From: Xanthomonas bonasiae
Lineage (GTDB): Bacteria > Pseudomonadota > Gammaproteobacteria > Xanthomonadales > Xanthomonadaceae
Assembly: GCF_017163705.1 (NCBI RefSeq)
Contig: NZ_JAFIWB010000001.1
Coordinates: 558,001-622,000, forward strand
Direction of reading: 5' to 3'
DNA: 64,000 bases
The position numbers and the translations under genes were made by a program. A model generated the notes under the pieces. It was not told the DNA's origin. It saw only the letters and a list, made by a program, of their open reading frames with translations, and ran no database searches. Below, piece by piece: positions 25,775-33,955 of the stretch (positions within the stretch are counted from its first letter, which is position 1; each line of letters starts with the position of its first letter).

Positions 25775-26731
25775 ATGTCCGCCGCTTCCGGTTCCCGCTT
25801 CGCGATCTATGCCGCGCTCGCCGGCAACCTGGCCATCGCCATCGCCAAGTTCGTCGCCGCCGCGTTGTCCGGCAGTTCGGCGATGCTCAGCGAAGGCGTG
25901 CATTCGCTGGTCGATACGGTCAACGAGCTGTTGCTGCTGTACGGCCTGCGCCGGGCCGCGCGGCCTGCCGATGCCAGCCATCCGTTCGGCTACGGGCGCG
26001 AGCTGTATTTCTGGAGTTTCATCGTCGCCCTGCTGGTGTTCGCGCTCGGCGCCGGGGTGTCGCTCTACGAAGGCATCGCGCATGTCCGCAATCCGGAGCC
26101 GGCCAGCAACCACACCCTCAACTACGTGGTGCTGGGCCTGTCGATCCTGTTCGAGGGCGGTTCGTGGTGGGTGTCGCTGCGCGAGTTCCGCGCGCGCAAG
26201 GGCGCCATGGGCTACGTGCAGGCGTTCCGCGAGAGCAAGGACCCGAGCCTGTTCACCGTGCTGCTGGAAGACAGCGCCGCGCTGATCGGCCTGTTCATCG
26301 CCTTGCTCGGCCTGCTGGCCGCGCAGTGGCTGCAGATGCCCGAACTGGACGGCGTGGCCTCGATCGGCATCGCCGCGGTGCTGGCCTGCTCGGCCTTCGT
26401 GCTGGCGCGCGAGAGCAAGGGTCTGCTGATCGGCGAACCGGCGGCACGGCCGCTGAGCGATGCCTTGCGCCGCATCGCCGGCGCCGATCCGGACGTGCGC
26501 GCGGTCAACGGCGTGCTGAGCGTGCAGATGGGGCCCGAGCAGGTGGTCGCCGCGCTCAGCGCCGAGTTCGAGGACCAGCGCAGCACCGCGCAGATCGAGG
26601 CCTGCATCGAACGCATCGAACGCGCCGCGCGCGCCGAGCACCCCGAATTGCAGTCGCTGTTCGTCAAGCCACAGACGCCCGAGGCGTGGCGGGCGCGACG
26701 CAGCGCGTTGCGCGCCCCGCCGCCGGCCTGA
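25775..26731 (+). CDS. Cation diffusion facilitator family transporter
   Basis: A 318-residue CDF-type protein that would export divalent metal ions in exchange for protons. Six membrane helices precede a cytoplasmic C-terminal domain from about residue 215. Helix 2 has HSLVDTVNELLLL, whose Asp and Glu match the first metal pair, but the helix 5 H-x-x-x-D of zinc transporters is not seen; instead there is LLEDSAALIG. This places it in a divergent CDF branch whose metal cannot be predicted. The ATG at 25775 follows CAGGAA. Monocistronic. Confidence 0.85.
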   Translation: MSAASGSRFAIYAALAGNLAIAIAKFVAAALSGSSAMLSEGVHSLVDTVNELLLLYGLRRAARPADASHPFGYGRELYFWSFIVALLVFALGAGVSLYEGIAHVRNPEPASNHTLNYVVLGLSILFEGGSWWVSLREFRARKGAMGYVQAFRESKDPSLFTVLLEDSAALIGLFIALLGLLAAQWLQMPELDGVASIGIAAVLACSAFVLARESKGLLIGEPAARPLSDALRRIAGADPDVRAVNGVLSVQMGPEQVVAALSAEFEDQRSTAQIEACIERIERAARAEHPELQSLFVKPQTPEAWRARRSALRAPPPA

Positions 26732-26854
26732 ACGCGCGATCCGGCGCACAGACTTGCGATCCGCCGCCGCTTTTCGTTAGGGTATTCGGGTAGCACCTCC
26801 CATCGCGCTGTGACTGTGCCGGCGTATCCCACTTCCTACTGAATGAGGTTTCCC

Positions 26855-27325
26855 ATGGAGATCGCCAATGGCCTTGTCGCCACCATCCACTACACCCTGA
26901 CCGACGACGCCGGCGAGGTGATCGATCAATCCGCGCCGGACAATCCGCTGAGCTATCTGCACGGCGCCGGCAACATCGTGCCGGGGCTGGAAAAGGCGCT
27001 GACCGGCAAGCGCCCCGGCGAACGCGTGCAGGTCGACGTGATTCCGGCCGAAGGCTACGGCCCGCGCCACGAGCAACTGCAGCAGCAGGTGCCGCGCAGC
27101 TCGTTCCCGGATGCCGAGGGCCTGCAGCCCGGCATGCAGTTCCAGGCGCAGACCGACCAGGGCCCGCTGCTGGTCACGGTCACCGAGGTCGGCGCCGAGC
27201 TGGTGACCATCGACGGCAACCATCCGCTGGCCGGGCAGGTGCTGCATTTCGCGGTGGAAGTGGCCGGCGTGCGCGATGCCACCGAGCAGGAAAAGAACCA
27301 GGGCCACGCGGGCGCGGCGCTGTAA
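26855..27325 (+). CDS. FKBP-type peptidyl-prolyl isomerase, SlyD-like
   Basis: A 156-residue FKBP-type cis-trans isomerase. The domain layout is that of SlyD/FkpB proteins: FKBP half (about 1-67), an inserted IF chaperone flap (about 68-128, with GYGPRHEQLQQQVPRSSFP) and the closing strand LAGQVLHFAVEVAGVRDA. IVPGLEKALTGKRPGE forms part of the active-site pocket. No His-rich nickel tail is present. Of two ATGs (26843 and 26855) the second has a GAGG at the right distance. A terminator follows at 27353. Confidence 0.92.
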   Translation: MEIANGLVATIHYTLTDDAGEVIDQSAPDNPLSYLHGAGNIVPGLEKALTGKRPGERVQVDVIPAEGYGPRHEQLQQQVPRSSFPDAEGLQPGMQFQAQTDQGPLLVTVTEVGAELVTIDGNHPLAGQVLHFAVEVAGVRDATEQEKNQGHAGAAL

Positions 27326-27352
27326 CCGCCCGCATCCCGGCTGCAACCGCAC

Positions 27353-27377
27353 GAGGCCCGCAATCGCGGGCCTCTTG
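27353..27377 (+). terminator. Terminator of the FKBP gene
   Basis: A nine-base-pair stem (27353-27361 with 27366-27374) with a four-base loop, followed by a short TTG run, 28 bases after the stop codon. Confidence 0.75.
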
Positions 27378-27495
27378 CATTGTGCGGCGGCGGCGGCCAC
27401 AGGCGCGGCCACCTCCCTGCAGCGGCCGCCGCCGGCTTGCGCCGCGCTGCGGCTTGCCGCACAGTGCGCGGCCCCCTGCCCGGCCCCGCAGCGAC

Positions 27496-28854
27496 ATGAG
27501 ACTCGGCATCGACTTCGGTACCAGCAACTCCGCCGCCGCCGCGGTGATCGATGGCCGCGTGGTGCCGATCGGCTTCGGCGACCAGCACCAGTTCCGCACC
27601 ACCGTGTACTTCCCGGAAGTGATGCGCGATCCGTCCGATTTCGAGCTGACCCCTGTGCTGGAGCGGCAGGTGGACGAGCTGATCGAGGCCGGCCGCCGCG
27701 ATGCGGCCGCCGCCGGCCGCGAGCGCAGCCGCGACGAGTTGCGTCGCGACGCGATCCGCGTGGTGCGCCGGCAATGGATGGAAGCGCAGATGCGCGAGCC
27801 GCGCAGTTCCGCGGCGCTGCTGCAGAACGCGGTGTACGGCGACGCGGCGCTGGACGCGTATTTCGTCGAAGGCGAAGGCAGCCTGGTGCAGAGTCCGAAA
27901 TCGATGCTCGGCTACAACCTGCATCCGCGCGCCAAGCAGACCATCACCGGCATCGCCACGCACATCCTCGAGCACATCCGCCTGACCGCCTCGCAGCAAC
28001 TCGGCGTGCAGGTGCGCAGCGCGCTGCTCGGGCGACCGGTGCAGTTCCGCAGCTCGATCGGCGAGGCCGGCAACGCGCAGGCGCTGGATATCCTGCACAG
28101 CGCCGCGATCGCCGCCGGCTTCGACGACATCGCGTTCCTGGAAGAACCCGCCGCCGCGGCGATGCACTACCACGCCGGCAGCGGCGAGCGCCACGACGCG
28201 GTGGTGGTGGACATCGGCGGCGGCACCACCGACATCGCCCACGCCAGCGTCGGCGGCGACGGCGCGCCGCAGGTGCATCGCGCCTGGGGCATCGCCCGCG
28301 GCGGTACCGACATCGACCTGGCGCTGAGCCTGGCCAGCTACATGCCGCTGTTCGGCCGCGGCAGCACCCGCGTGCCGGCGCACCACTACGTCGAAGCGGC
28401 GATGGTGCAGGACACCACGCGCCAGCGCGATTTCCGCCAGCATCGCTACGACGAAGTGCCGCACCCGTACGACACGCGGCTGCAGGCGTTGCAGGACACC
28501 GGCAACACCGCGCGCCTGTACCGCGCGGTGGAGCGCAGCAAGATCCTTCTCAGCGACAGCGCGCAGCACGAGGAGGCGCTGGATTACATCGAAGCCGGGC
28601 TGCAGGTGCAGGTGCGGGCCGACGAGCTGACCCACGCCGCACGCAGCTATCTGGAAGCGCTGGGCGAACTGCTCGCGCAGGTCCGCAGCGACATCGCCTG
28701 CGATCCGGCCGCGGTGTTCCTGACCGGCGGCATGTCGCGCGCCGGCTACATCCAGCAGGTGGTCGCCGCCGCGTTCCCGCAGGCGCGCCTGGTGCACGGC
28801 GATCCTTCGTTCGGCGTGGTCCAGGGCCTGGCCCTGGCCGCCGCGCAGCGCTGA
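27496..28854 (+). CDS. Hsp70-family protein, YegD type
   Basis: A 452-residue Hsp70-like ATPase lacking the usual substrate-binding domain, matching the YegD group. The actin-fold signatures are readable: GIDFGTSNSAAAAV (phosphate 1, about 4-17), FLEEPAAAAMHY (connect 1), VVVDIGGGTTDIA (phosphate 2) and VFLTGGMSRAGYIQQV (adenosine/connect 2). Insertions rich in charged residues lie between the first two motifs. The start at 27496 gives the N-terminus expected for the fold. Client and partners are unknown; no DnaJ or GrpE gene is adjacent. Confidence 0.9.
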   Translation: MRLGIDFGTSNSAAAAVIDGRVVPIGFGDQHQFRTTVYFPEVMRDPSDFELTPVLERQVDELIEAGRRDAAAAGRERSRDELRRDAIRVVRRQWMEAQMREPRSSAALLQNAVYGDAALDAYFVEGEGSLVQSPKSMLGYNLHPRAKQTITGIATHILEHIRLTASQQLGVQVRSALLGRPVQFRSSIGEAGNAQALDILHSAAIAAGFDDIAFLEEPAAAAMHYHAGSGERHDAVVVDIGGGTTDIAHASVGGDGAPQVHRAWGIARGGTDIDLALSLASYMPLFGRGSTRVPAHHYVEAAMVQDTTRQRDFRQHRYDEVPHPYDTRLQALQDTGNTARLYRAVERSKILLSDSAQHEEALDYIEAGLQVQVRADELTHAARSYLEALGELLAQVRSDIACDPAAVFLTGGMSRAGYIQQVVAAAFPQARLVHGDPSFGVVQGLALAAAQR

Positions 28855-29098
28855 CCGGCGCGAGGCCCGCGGCGTCTCGCCAACCGCGCCGCAGCGCGCG
28901 CTGGCGCGGCCGCGCGTGCGCAAGGCGCTAGCGCAGGTTCCGTTCATACGCAAGAGGCGCGACTGGCGTAATATGCGCGGTCACGCTTCAGCGTCACGTT
29001 TCTACACGCGTCTCGTCCGGCCGTTTCTGTCGCCCGACTCGCCCCTCTTCTCGCGCCAGCCTCCGTCCCGCTTCGGGCCGGATCCACCGGGAGCGCCT

Positions 29099-29779
29099 GT
29101 GTCCGGCTACACCACCCAGATCAACACGCTCAACCTGGGCGGCCAGGACTATCGCATCCGTTCGCTGCTCGATACCCAACAGTTCTCCGATCCCGACGCG
29201 CAGGCCGAAGCGGCCGGCATTTCCTCGGCGCAATGGAGCCTGTTCGGCAACGTGTGGCCGGCCGGGCGGCTGCTCGCCGAAGCGATGGCGCTGTACGACT
29301 TCGGCGGCAAGCGCATCCTCGAGATCGGCTGCGGCCTGGGCCTGGCCAGCCTGGTGCTGCGCCGCCGCGGCGCCGACATCGTCGCCAGCGACCGCCATCC
29401 GCTGACCGAGGTGTTCCTGGCCTACAACGCCGCGCTCAACGAAATGCCCGCGGTACCGTACCGCCGCCTCGACTGGGACCAGCCTAACCTCGAGCTGGGC
29501 CGTTTCGACGTGATCATCGGCAGCGACGTGCTGTACGAACACCAGCATCCGGCGCTGCTGGCCGAGTTGCTGGCGCGGCATGCGACGGCGAGTGCGGAAG
29601 TGCTGATCGCCGATCCGGGCCGCGGCAACAGCGCCGCGCTGACCCGCGCGCTGGCCACGCAGGGCTATGCGCTCAGCGAACAGCGCGAAATGCCGTTGGG
29701 TCCGGACGATCTGCCGCCCTACCGCGGCCGCGTATTGCGCTTTCGCCGCGATGCCATGCCCATCGGCGGCAACGCGTGA
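29099..29779 (+). CDS. Class I SAM-dependent methyltransferase (lysine methyltransferase/ETFB-KMT-like)
   Basis: A 226-residue Rossmann-fold methyltransferase, resembling the protein-lysine methyltransferase group. SAM motif I is ILEIGCGLGLASLVLRRRG, the acidic post-I strand is IVASDRHP, and the VIIGSDVLYEHQHPALLA segment carries the motif typical of ETFB-KMT-like enzymes. The start is a GTG at 29099 preceded by GGGAG; an ATG further upstream would add a low-complexity leader. It overlaps the next gene by four bases (GTGA). Its protein substrate is not known. Confidence 0.83.
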   Translation: MSGYTTQINTLNLGGQDYRIRSLLDTQQFSDPDAQAEAAGISSAQWSLFGNVWPAGRLLAEAMALYDFGGKRILEIGCGLGLASLVLRRRGADIVASDRHPLTEVFLAYNAALNEMPAVPYRRLDWDQPNLELGRFDVIIGSDVLYEHQHPALLAELLARHATASAEVLIADPGRGNSAALTRALATQGYALSEQREMPLGPDDLPPYRGRVLRFRRDAMPIGGNA

Positions 29780-30111
29780 GCGCGCAACCGGCAACACCGC
29801 GCGCCCCGGCCGAAAAATCCGTCGCCTGCGACCGCTGCGACGCGATCTGCTGCCGCCTGACCGTGCTGCTGATGCCCGACGACAAGGTGCCCGACCACTA
29901 CACCGAGCACACCGCCGAGGGCCTGCACGTGATGGCCCGCGACGAGGACGGCTGGTGCGTGGCGGTGGACAGCAAGCGCATGTGCTGCTCGATCTACGAA
30001 CAGCGCCCGGCGATCTGCCGCAAGTTCACGATGGCCGGCCCGTATTGCCGCGACATCCGCCGCATCCACAACGATCAGTTGGCGCGCGGCATTCCCCTGA
30101 CGATGTACTGA
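29776..30111 (+). CDS. YkgJ-family cysteine-cluster protein
   Basis: A 111-residue protein of the YkgJ family (putative zinc- or iron-chelating). The cysteines are arranged as CDRCDAICC near residues 18-26, CVAVDSKRMCCSIYEQRPAICRKF in the middle and YCRD near the end. The family is widespread and poorly characterised; the FxTGxC-like cluster suggests metal binding. It starts at a GTG that overlaps the methyltransferase stop, so the two are co-translated. Confidence 0.88.
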   Translation: MSAQPATPRAPAEKSVACDRCDAICCRLTVLLMPDDKVPDHYTEHTAEGLHVMARDEDGWCVAVDSKRMCCSIYEQRPAICRKFTMAGPYCRDIRRIHNDQLARGIPLTMY

Positions 30112-30127
30112 CTCCAGGAGATTCACC

Positions 30128-30325
30128 ATGGCACGTCCCACCAGCAAGACCCCGCCCCCGACCGCCAAGACCGCACGCAGCGGCGCCGGCGACAAGGCGC
30201 AGAAAGGCCTCAGCCGCGAGCGTATCGAGGCCGACATGGCCGCGTTCCGCAAGGCCGGCGGCCGCGTCGAAGTGCTCGGCACCACCCGCGTGCTGAAGAA
30301 AGTCGACGAAGCCGAAGCCGGCTGA
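30128..30325 (+). CDS. Small conserved hypothetical protein
   Basis: A 65-residue basic protein with a disordered, Thr/Pro/Ala-rich N-terminus (about 1-27) and an amphipathic C-terminal half (SRERIEADMAAFRKAGGRVEVLGTTRVLKK). A good ribosome binding site (CAGGAG at 30115-30120) supports it as a real gene, and it follows the ykgJ-like gene by 16 bases. I recognise the C-terminal block from uncharacterised Xanthomonadaceae proteins but know no function. Confidence 0.72.
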   Translation: MARPTSKTPPPTAKTARSGAGDKAQKGLSRERIEADMAAFRKAGGRVEVLGTTRVLKKVDEAEAG

Positions 30326-30334
30326 GCCGGCGCG

Positions 30335-30379
30335 CTGCGGCAGCGCCGCAGCCGATGTCGGCGCCGTCTTCACGGCGCC
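30335..30379. repeat. Tandem GC-rich hairpins
   Basis: Two perfect stem-loops in a row: 30335-30341 pairs with 30345-30351, and 30360-30367 pairs with 30372-30379. They follow the small ORF by ten bases and may end that transcript, although no T-run follows. Confidence 0.6.
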
Positions 30380-30422
30380 GGCCGATAATCCAGGCCTCTT
30401 CGCTGCGGTAGACGCACGTAGC

Positions 30423-31217
30423 ATGCTCCTGCGATCCCTCTCCGCTGAACTGGGCCAGCCGGCCTGCGGCAATTGCCGCGATGGCGAACCGCTCGACTTC
30501 GGCATCCGCATGGCGTTCCAGCCGATCGTCGATGCGCGCGCGCGCACGATCTACGCCTACGAGGCGCTGGTCCGCGGCGAGGACGGCAGCGGCGCGGCCG
30601 CGGTGTTGGCGCGGGTCGGCCCGCAGCAGCTGTACCGCTTCGACCAGACCTGCCGGGTGCAGGCGATCGCCACCGCGGCGCGGCTGGGCCTGCGCACCCG
30701 GCTGTCGATCAATTTCATTCCCAATGCGGTCTACGAACCGGCGACCTGCATCCGCCTGACCCTGGCCGCGGCCGAGCGCTACGGCGTGCCGACCGGCGAT
30801 CTGATCTTCGAGATGAGCGAGTCCGAGCACATCCGCGATCTCAGCAAGGTGGTGCGGATCCTGCGCGACTACGCGCAGCGCGGATTCCTCACCGCGATCG
30901 ACGATTTCGGTGCCGGTCACTCCGGGCTCAACCTGCTCGCCAATTTCCAGCCGCATCTGCTCAAGCTGGACATGGCCCTGATCCGCGACATCGATACCAG
31001 CGCGCCGCGCCGGCATATCGTCGCCGGCATCGTCGGCATGGCGGCCGCACTGGGTTGCCAGGTGCTTGCCGAGGGCGTGGAAACGCCCGCCGAATACCGC
31101 GCGCTGCGCGCGTTGGGCATCGACCTGTACCAGGGTTTCCTGTTCGCGATGCCTGCGCTGGAGGCGCTGCCGGAGATCCCTGCGGAACGCTGGGCCAGCC
31201 TGGAACAGGCCGCCTGA
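30423..31217 (+). CDS. EAL-domain cyclic-di-GMP phosphodiesterase
   Basis: A 264-residue stand-alone EAL domain that would hydrolyse c-di-GMP. The catalytic set appears complete: Glu47 in YEALVRG, Asn97 in INFIPN, the FEMSE block (Glu133), Asp160-Asp161 in AIDDFGAGHSGL, Lys in LLKLDMALIRDI, Glu in LAEGVET and the final YQGFLFAMP. A short N-terminal tail has a Cys-x-x-Cys pair (CGNC, 15-18). No sensor domain or membrane segment is visible, so it is cytoplasmic and controlled by a partner or by expression. Active-site residues indicate a working enzyme. Confidence 0.92.
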   Translation: MLLRSLSAELGQPACGNCRDGEPLDFGIRMAFQPIVDARARTIYAYEALVRGEDGSGAAAVLARVGPQQLYRFDQTCRVQAIATAARLGLRTRLSINFIPNAVYEPATCIRLTLAAAERYGVPTGDLIFEMSESEHIRDLSKVVRILRDYAQRGFLTAIDDFGAGHSGLNLLANFQPHLLKLDMALIRDIDTSAPRRHIVAGIVGMAAALGCQVLAEGVETPAEYRALRALGIDLYQGFLFAMPALEALPEIPAERWASLEQAA

Positions 31218-31334
31218 GCGACGCCCGGCCGCGCGCCTGCGCTGCAGCGTCGGCGTGGCGGCGATGGCGCCGGCCGGACGCCATCCGCACTTGCCCGATG
31301 CGGCGACGATTGCGACCATCGCGCCTCCCCCGCC

Positions 31335-31928
31335 ATGCCGAACCCGCCGATGTCCTCGCTGCACACCATGCTGCCACCCTGGGCCCACCGCTGGCTGGAC
31401 CTGATCGTGCCGAGCGCGCAGATCGCGCTGATCGTGCTCGGCGCATGGCTGTTGCGCACCCTGCTGCGGCGGTTGGTGCGGCGACTGAGCGAACACCACG
31501 CGCTGCCGCCCGAACTGACGATGCTGGCGCGCCGCGGCAGCGGCTTCGTGATCTACAGCACGGCGCTGCTGCTGATCCTGGACCGGCTCGGCGTGTCCGG
31601 CACGGTGCTGTGGACCGCGTTCACCGGCTTCGCCGCAGTGGCGGCGGTGGCGTTCTTCGCGGCCTGGAGCGTGCTGTCGAACATCTTCTGCACGCTGCTG
31701 ATCTTCGCCACGCGGCCGTTCCGCCTGCACGACCACATCGAACTGCTCGAGAACGGCGAAAAGCCCGGACTCAAGGGCCAGGTGGTGGACATCAACCTGA
31801 TTTACACCACGCTGCGCGAGAACCGCGACGACGATGGCGACAGCGTGCTGCAGATTCCCAACAGCCTGTTCTTCCAGCGCAGCACGCGGCGCTGGCGCGG
31901 CCACCCGGTGCCGCCGGGACTCGGCTAG
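31335..31928 (+). CDS. Small mechanosensitive channel, MscS family
   Basis: A 197-residue minimal MscS-like channel. Helix 1 (about 25-45) and helix 2 (about 70-90) precede the pore-lining helix 3 with its Gly/Ala pattern (GFAAVAAVAFFAAWSVLSNIFC), followed by a beta domain starting FRLHDHIELL. It lacks the long C-terminal alpha-beta cage of E. coli MscS. An in-frame ATG at 31350 is an alternative start. It would release solutes under osmotic downshock. Monocistronic. Confidence 0.85.
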   Translation: MPNPPMSSLHTMLPPWAHRWLDLIVPSAQIALIVLGAWLLRTLLRRLVRRLSEHHALPPELTMLARRGSGFVIYSTALLLILDRLGVSGTVLWTAFTGFAAVAAVAFFAAWSVLSNIFCTLLIFATRPFRLHDHIELLENGEKPGLKGQVVDINLIYTTLRENRDDDGDSVLQIPNSLFFQRSTRRWRGHPVPPGLG

Positions 31929-32032
31929 CGCGCAAGCGCACGTCCTAACAAGACACTGATCGCACGAGCGGTATCGTGCCTGGCTCGTGCGCCGCCGCAT
32001 CGCGGCACGCGCCCCCAACGACAAGGTGCCCC

Positions 32033-32305
32033 ATGGAACAACCCGTCCACCCGTTCGCCGAGCTGTTCGCCCAGTTGGGCCTGCCCAATAGCGAAACCGA
32101 GATCCGCCAGTTCATCGGCCGCCATTCGCCGCTGCCGGACACGATGCGGCTGGAAGAAGCGCCGTTCTGGACGCCGGCCCAGGCGCAGTTGCTGCGCGAG
32201 GAACGCATCGACGACGCCGACTGGGCGATGGTGGTCGATCAACTCAACATCGCGCTGCACTCGCGGCCGGTACCGCCGGTCAGCAACGCCGCCAACGACG
32301 ACTGA
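32033..32305 (+). CDS. DUF2789 family protein
   Basis: A 90-residue protein matching DUF2789 in length and sequence: FAELFAQLGLPNSETEIRQFIGRHSPLP, then APFWTPAQAQLLREERIDDADWAMVVDQLN. It is a helical, soluble protein of unknown function. The ATG at 32033 follows AAGGTG. It is convergent with a DksA-like gene; a 5-bp hairpin (32302-32315) spans both stop codons. Confidence 0.85.
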   Translation: MEQPVHPFAELFAQLGLPNSETEIRQFIGRHSPLPDTMRLEEAPFWTPAQAQLLREERIDDADWAMVVDQLNIALHSRPVPPVSNAANDD

Positions 32306-32311
32306 GTCGCC

Positions 32312-32578
32312 TCAGCGCAGCTGGCTGTCCTTGCTGCCGCGGCGGTTGTAGCCGCTGTGCTCGTGCCGTTCGTGGTCGTGCGCTTCCTGGCAGGCCACGC
32401 ACAGGCGCACGCCGGGCACCGCCTTGCGCCGCGCCTCGGGAATCGGCGCATCGCAGGCTTCGCAGTGCTCCAGGCTCGGGCCCTGCGGCAGCTGGCTGCG
32501 CGCACGCTTGATCGCATCTTCGACGGTGGCGTCGATCTGGTCCTGCACCGCGCCGTCGTTTGCCCACCCTGTGGCCAT
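32312..32578 (-). CDS. DksA/TraR-type zinc-finger protein (YbiI-like)
   Basis: An 88-residue small member of the DksA/TraR family. The four zinc ligands are seen in CEACDAPIPEARRKAVPG and LCVACQ, preceded by the helix QIDATVEDAIKRARSQL. It is shorter than DksA and lacks the coiled coil with the two acidic tip residues, so direct action on RNA polymerase is less certain; YbiI-like proteins are mostly uncharacterised. Confidence 0.87.
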   Translation of the reverse strand: MATGWANDGAVQDQIDATVEDAIKRARSQLPQGPSLEHCEACDAPIPEARRKAVPGVRLCVACQEAHDHERHEHSGYNRRGSKDSQLR

Positions 32579-32752
32579 CGCCGTCTCCTGCTGTGTCGCC
32601 TGTTTCCGATGATGCGGCCGGCGCCCGCCAATGCAATGGCAGGCGCCTTCACATTGCTTGGGGATTCAGTCGCGACCCCGACGCGGCAAAGCCGGCCACT
32701 GCACCGATGCCGGGAACCCGCGCGTATCGCGCAATGGATCCGTAGCGCAAGA

Positions 32753-33685
32753 TCAGGCGTCCCGGTTCCCGAGTCCCGGCTCGCGCCCAGCCAGAAACCG
32801 CTGCAACCGCGGCACCACGAAATCCAGGAACACGCGCACGCGCTGCGGCAAGCGCGGGCCGCCGCGATAGAGCGCATGGATCTCCTCGGTATCGCCTTCC
32901 ACCGCTTCCTGCAGCACTTCCACCAGGCGGCCCGCGGCCAGATCGTCGCGCACGTGATAATCGCCCAGCCGCGCCAGGCCGATGCCGGCGACGGCCATGC
33001 GCCGCACCGTTTCGCCGTTGTTGGCGAGCAGCGCGCCCTGCACCGTGCGATCGACGATGCGGCCGCTGTGCGCGAGCGGCCACACCGGTGCGGCGCGACG
33101 GAAATTGAAGCCCAGGCAGCTGTGCCGCGACAGCGCGTCGATGCTGCGCGGCGTGCCGTGGCGCGCCAGATAGGCCGGCGCGGCGACGATCTTGCGCCGC
33201 GCCACGCCGACATGCCGCGCCATCATGCTCGAATCCTGCAAGGCGCCGACGCGGAACGCGACGTCGGTGCGATCCAGGTACAGATCGACCATCTCGTCGG
33301 ACAGCGAAAGATCGACCACGATCTGCGGATGCGCCTGCCAGAACGCCGGCAGCATCGGCTCCAGGCCGAGAATGCCGAACGCCACCGACGCATTCACCCG
33401 CACGCTGCCGCCGGCGCTGGCCGCGCCGCGGCCGAGGTCGCGCTCCACGTCGTCGAGTTCGGCGAGCAGCGACAGGCTGCGCTCGTAGTAGACCTGGCCT
33501 TCGGCGGTCAGCGACAGGCGCCGGGTCGAACGCTCCAGCAGGCGCACGCCAAGACGGGTCTCGACGCGGCCGATCAGCTTGCTGACCGTGGACGGCGTCA
33601 TGCGCAGCAGGCGTGCCGCCGCAGAGAAACTGCCGGCATCCACGACCCGCAGGAACACCTGCATTTCGCCGGCGCGATTGTCCAT
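32753..33685 (-). CDS. LysR-family transcriptional regulator with a repeat-derived C-terminus
   Basis: A 310-residue LysR regulator: HTH with FLRVVDAGSFSAAARLLRMTPSTVSKLIGRVE (about 8-40), LERSTRRLSLTAEG, then the effector domain. It is divergent from an SDR gene with 270 bases between, which holds a 9-bp inverted repeat that may be its operator. The last ten residues (REPGLGNRDA) are encoded by a copy of the GGGACTCGGGAACCGGG repeat family found elsewhere in the window, so the native protein probably ended near LQRFLA. CrgA/DmlR-type subgroup by look; effector unknown. Confidence 0.88.
   Translation of the reverse strand: MDNRAGEMQVFLRVVDAGSFSAAARLLRMTPSTVSKLIGRVETRLGVRLLERSTRRLSLTAEGQVYYERSLSLLAELDDVERDLGRGAASAGGSVRVNASVAFGILGLEPMLPAFWQAHPQIVVDLSLSDEMVDLYLDRTDVAFRVGALQDSSMMARHVGVARRKIVAAPAYLARHGTPRSIDALSRHSCLGFNFRRAAPVWPLAHSGRIVDRTVQGALLANNGETVRRMAVAGIGLARLGDYHVRDDLAAGRLVEVLQEAVEGDTEEIHALYRGGPRLPQRVRVFLDFVVPRLQRFLAGREPGLGNRDA
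32758..32784. repeat. GGGACTCGGGAACCGGG-type repeat at the 3' end of the LysR gene
   Basis: The sequence, read on the minus strand, belongs to the same short repeat family as 61909-61939 and forms the last codons of the LysR gene. Confidence 0.7.
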
Positions 33686-33728
33686 TGCGACCAACCTGTG
33701 AATTCGCTTCACAGATCATAGGCGTGCG

Positions 33729-33750
33729 CGGCGGATTATCAAATCCGCCG
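33729..33750. promoter_or_regulatory. Inverted repeat, candidate LysR operator
   Basis: Nine-base arms (33729-33737 CGGCGGATT and 33742-33750 AATCCGCCG) around ATCA. It lies 44 bases upstream of the LysR start and about 200 bases upstream of the divergent SDR gene. The central GATTATCAAATC is dyad-symmetric, as LysR sites usually are. Confidence 0.5.
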
Positions 33751-33955
33751 CCGCGGCCTATCGTGGCGCTTCCGACCGAACCGCAAGCCCGCGCTCTCCA
33801 TCAGCGCAGCATCGAAACCCGGACGAACAGCGCGGCCACGCCTGGCGGCAGCACGATGCCGGACCCGCGCGCGCAGCGCCCGCCGCACCCCACCTTTTCC
33901 GCCGGATGCGGCCAGCGCCGCACCGCTTCCCTCTCTCTCACCGAAGGATGACCTC

